NCBI GenBank assembly: GCA_023634235.1
Contig: JAMKCF010000002.1
Location: forward strand, 10,185,591 to 10,249,590
Origin: Pisaster brevispinus
Lineage: Eukaryota; Echinodermata; Asteroidea; Forcipulatida; Asteriidae
DNA length: 64,000 bases
Direction of reading: 5' to 3'
Of the stretch, positions 63,931 to 64,000 are shown one piece after another; position 1 is the stretch's first letter, and each line of letters starts with the position of its first letter. A program made the translations under genes and the position numbers. The notes under the pieces were generated by a model that was given only the letters and a program-made list of their open reading frames with translations, did no database searches and was not told the DNA's origin.

Positions 63931-64000
63931 CAGGGCCCAATTTCCGAGCGCTGCTAACCTGCTAAGCACAAATGCACAGGATACCAGTCATAGGGTACTT
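63931..64000. mobile_element. ~207-bp inverted-repeat element, copy 9 (cut by window end)
   Basis: CAGGGCCCAATTTCCGAG, CTGCTAAGCACAAATGCACA and ATACCAGTCATAG. Confidence 0.65.

Noticed and set aside
1..64000. Endogenous viral sequence
   Set aside because: No capsid, polymerase, integrase or envelope motifs were seen in any frame; no long terminal repeats found.

Overview
The window is eukaryotic, AT-rich and intron- and repeat-dominated. Long GT-AG introns, tRNA-derived SINEs, dozens of short inverted-repeat elements, minisatellites and long poly-C/poly-G tracts indicate a metazoan nuclear genome. The gene content (a large multi-PH-domain scaffold with a two-digit-kilobase intron-rich locus) and the style of the repeats suggest an invertebrate deuterostome. 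I think an echinoderm, such as a sea star or sea cucumber, is most likely, but this is inference. There are no operons, bacterial genes or CRISPR arrays.

One gene is well supported, on the + strand from about 36.5 to 57.1 kb. It has eight coding exons (36917-38560, 39089-39154, 44410-44642, 50607-50778, 52228-52381, 53510-53631, 54478-55917, 57036-57095). All are bounded by GT-AG sites, all join in phase, and together they encode 1296 residues. The product has three PH-like domains (about residues 45-162, 389-482 and 630-733), long Ser-rich disordered linkers, a charged coiled coil (about 800-930), a basic Ser-rich tail and a short C-terminal motif on its own exon. It resembles cytoskeletal or membrane-adaptor PH proteins of the AFAP/PLEKH kind. 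I could not assign an orthologue. A good 3' splice site at 36478 shows at least one upstream non-coding exon, and a GC-rich candidate first exon lies at about 2.3-2.43 kb.

Region by region: 1-2.2 kb holds two inverted-repeat elements. 2.2-2.43 kb is the candidate promoter/first exon. 2.43-36.4 kb is non-coding (possibly intron 1) and carries hairpin elements, at least six copies of a ~207-bp inverted-repeat family, tRNA-derived SINEs, a decayed PIF/Harbinger-type transposon with a Myb/SANT-like ORF (24.7-25.6 kb), a ~200-bp tandem array and dimeric hammerhead-like repeats. Introns of the PH gene contain a ~300-bp CRE-palindrome satellite (39.6-41.1 kb), a diverged ~80-bp array (44.7-45.6 kb), a ~38-copy 21-bp minisatellite (47.0-47.8 kb) and a ~62-bp array (51.2-51.5 kb). 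57.1-64 kb is 3' UTR plus intergenic repeats, including two SINEs and a 38-bp perfect palindrome.

The most interesting signals are repeat-borne structures. They are a hairpin family with apparent compensatory stem changes between two copies, an 82-bp hairpin element flanked by a perfect 9-bp direct repeat, a minisatellite whose unexpanded ancestor is still present twice in the window, a tandem dimer with hammerhead-ribozyme-like cores, and a satellite with paired TGACGTCA palindromes in its repeat units. I found no evidence of a new protein-coding system.
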